Positions 14,285 to 14,628 of a DNA stretch of 14,628 nucleotides are shown here, piece by piece. Position 1 is the first letter of the stretch, and every line of letters begins with the position of its first letter. The stretch is from Methanobacteriota archaeon (GTDB lineage Archaea; Halobacteriota; Methanosarcinia; Methanosarcinales; Methanosarcinaceae): the NCBI GenBank assembly GCA_023399215.1, contig JAEWQJ010000029.1, positions 1 through 14,628 of the forward strand, given 5' to 3'. The notes beneath the pieces are model-generated. The model had not been told where the DNA came from. It was given only the letters and a program-made list of their open reading frames with translations, and searched no databases. The position numbers and the translations under genes are program-made.

Positions 14285-14571
14285 CTTCTAAAAATCTAAG
14301 TATCGACTTTCTAAACTGTTTTTAATAGTTTATTAACCTAACTATCTGAGAAAATTTATTAAACTAGAACTGCTAATAGATATCTTGCTGAACTAATTAG
14401 GGGAGTGGAACTAGATAACTCTTTATTACATTCAGCAAAGGTTTAAATATTTATGAAAAGTAGAATGGTATACAGTTAAAATAAATAACTATTGTTAACG
14501 TTATATTTCAGGTGTTAAAGGTATCTGGCGGGCTTTCCTGTCCGAATACGTTTAACCAGGAGGGAGAACAT
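14285..14571. other. Divergent promoter region between the two pilin transcription units
   Basis: This AT-rich spacer holds no gene. For the rightward gene, GCAAAGGTTTAAATAT (about 14435-14450) is a strong BRE/TATA pair, predicting a start near 14472 and a leader of about 100 bases. For the leftward cluster, the TTAATAAAC region near 14325-14335 is the best TATA candidate. TTTATTAA occurs twice (near 14328 and 14356). Confidence 0.55.
14514..14556 (+). promoter_or_regulatory. Structured leader hairpin just before the pilin ribosome binding site
   Basis: GTTAAAGGTAT (14514-14524) pairs with ATACGTTTAAC (14546-14556), 10 of 11 bases, closing a 21-base loop that has some internal G/C pairing. 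The stem ends one base before the binding site AGGAGGGA (14558-14565). It could control translation or stability of the pilin mRNA. Confidence 0.5.
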
Positions 14572-14628
14572 ATGGATTTCAAGAAATTGTTTAGAAAAGA
14601 TGATAAAGCAGTTTCCCCGGTTATCGGT
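14572..14628 (+). CDS. Type IV pilin gene, 5' end only
   Basis: Only 19 codons are visible: MDFKKLFRKDDKAVSPVIG, open to the window edge. A basic/acidic leader before AVSPVIG is the signature of archaeal type IV pilins (Pilin_N domain), with prepilin peptidase expected to cut after A13. The start is set by AGGAGGGA six bases upstream. It is divergent from the minus-strand pilin-like cluster and is probably the major pilin or a related subunit of the same surface structure. Confidence 0.8.
   Translation, partial: MDFKKLFRKDDKAVSPVIG

Noticed and set aside
1..14628. tRNA, rRNA, transposase or integrase genes
   Set aside because: No cloverleaf-like segments, conserved rRNA stretches or DDE/tyrosine recombinase motifs were recognised on either strand by eye.

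Overview
The window looks like a chromosomal segment of a methanogenic archaeon, most probably a Methanosarcina. The grounds are archaeal TATA-type promoters, GGTGA/GGAGG ribosome binding sites, several pilin-type (class III) signal peptides, an XPD helicase with an iron-sulfur domain, two iron-sulfur flavoproteins of the type first described in Methanosarcina, and a NosD-like/PKD surface protein. AT-rich spacers with many short tandem duplications fit the same group. The genus is an inference from gene content.

Left part (1-3869): the 3' end of a large secreted surface protein (end of a beta-helix-like region plus four PKD domains in an ABAB order) runs rightward off the left edge. It faces an XPD/Rad3-family DNA helicase on the minus strand.

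Middle left (4272-6987): an HxlR-family redox-type regulator is divergent from an iron-sulfur flavoprotein, a nitroreductase and an ABM-fold (YgiN-like) monooxygenase. A short remnant resembling the start of a flavin reductase follows. The layout and the cysteine positions of the regulator resemble bacterial YodB/HypR quinone and electrophile stress loci.

Middle right (7102-10422): a minus-strand pair encodes a secreted, N-glycosylation-rich coiled-coil protein and a small acidic lipoprotein. Next come a second plus-strand iron-sulfur flavoprotein and a convergent FdhD homologue. That FdhD lacks the CGxC cysteines of the family and carries a low-complexity Gly/Lys/Glu stretch.

Right part (10491-14628): a minus-strand cluster of three pilin-like exported proteins. 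Two are clear paralogues; the third has a different N-terminus but a similar C-terminal ending. It is divergent from the start of a canonical short archaeal pilin gene (VSPVIG N-terminus) that runs off the right edge. This looks like a cell-surface appendage or pseudopilin locus.

Most spacers left of about 9 kb contain short tandem repeat arrays with different unit lengths (11, 13-15, 14, 15, 17, 18-19, 20 and about 22 bp). The spacers of the pilin half lack them. No RNA genes, transposases or CRISPR arrays were seen.
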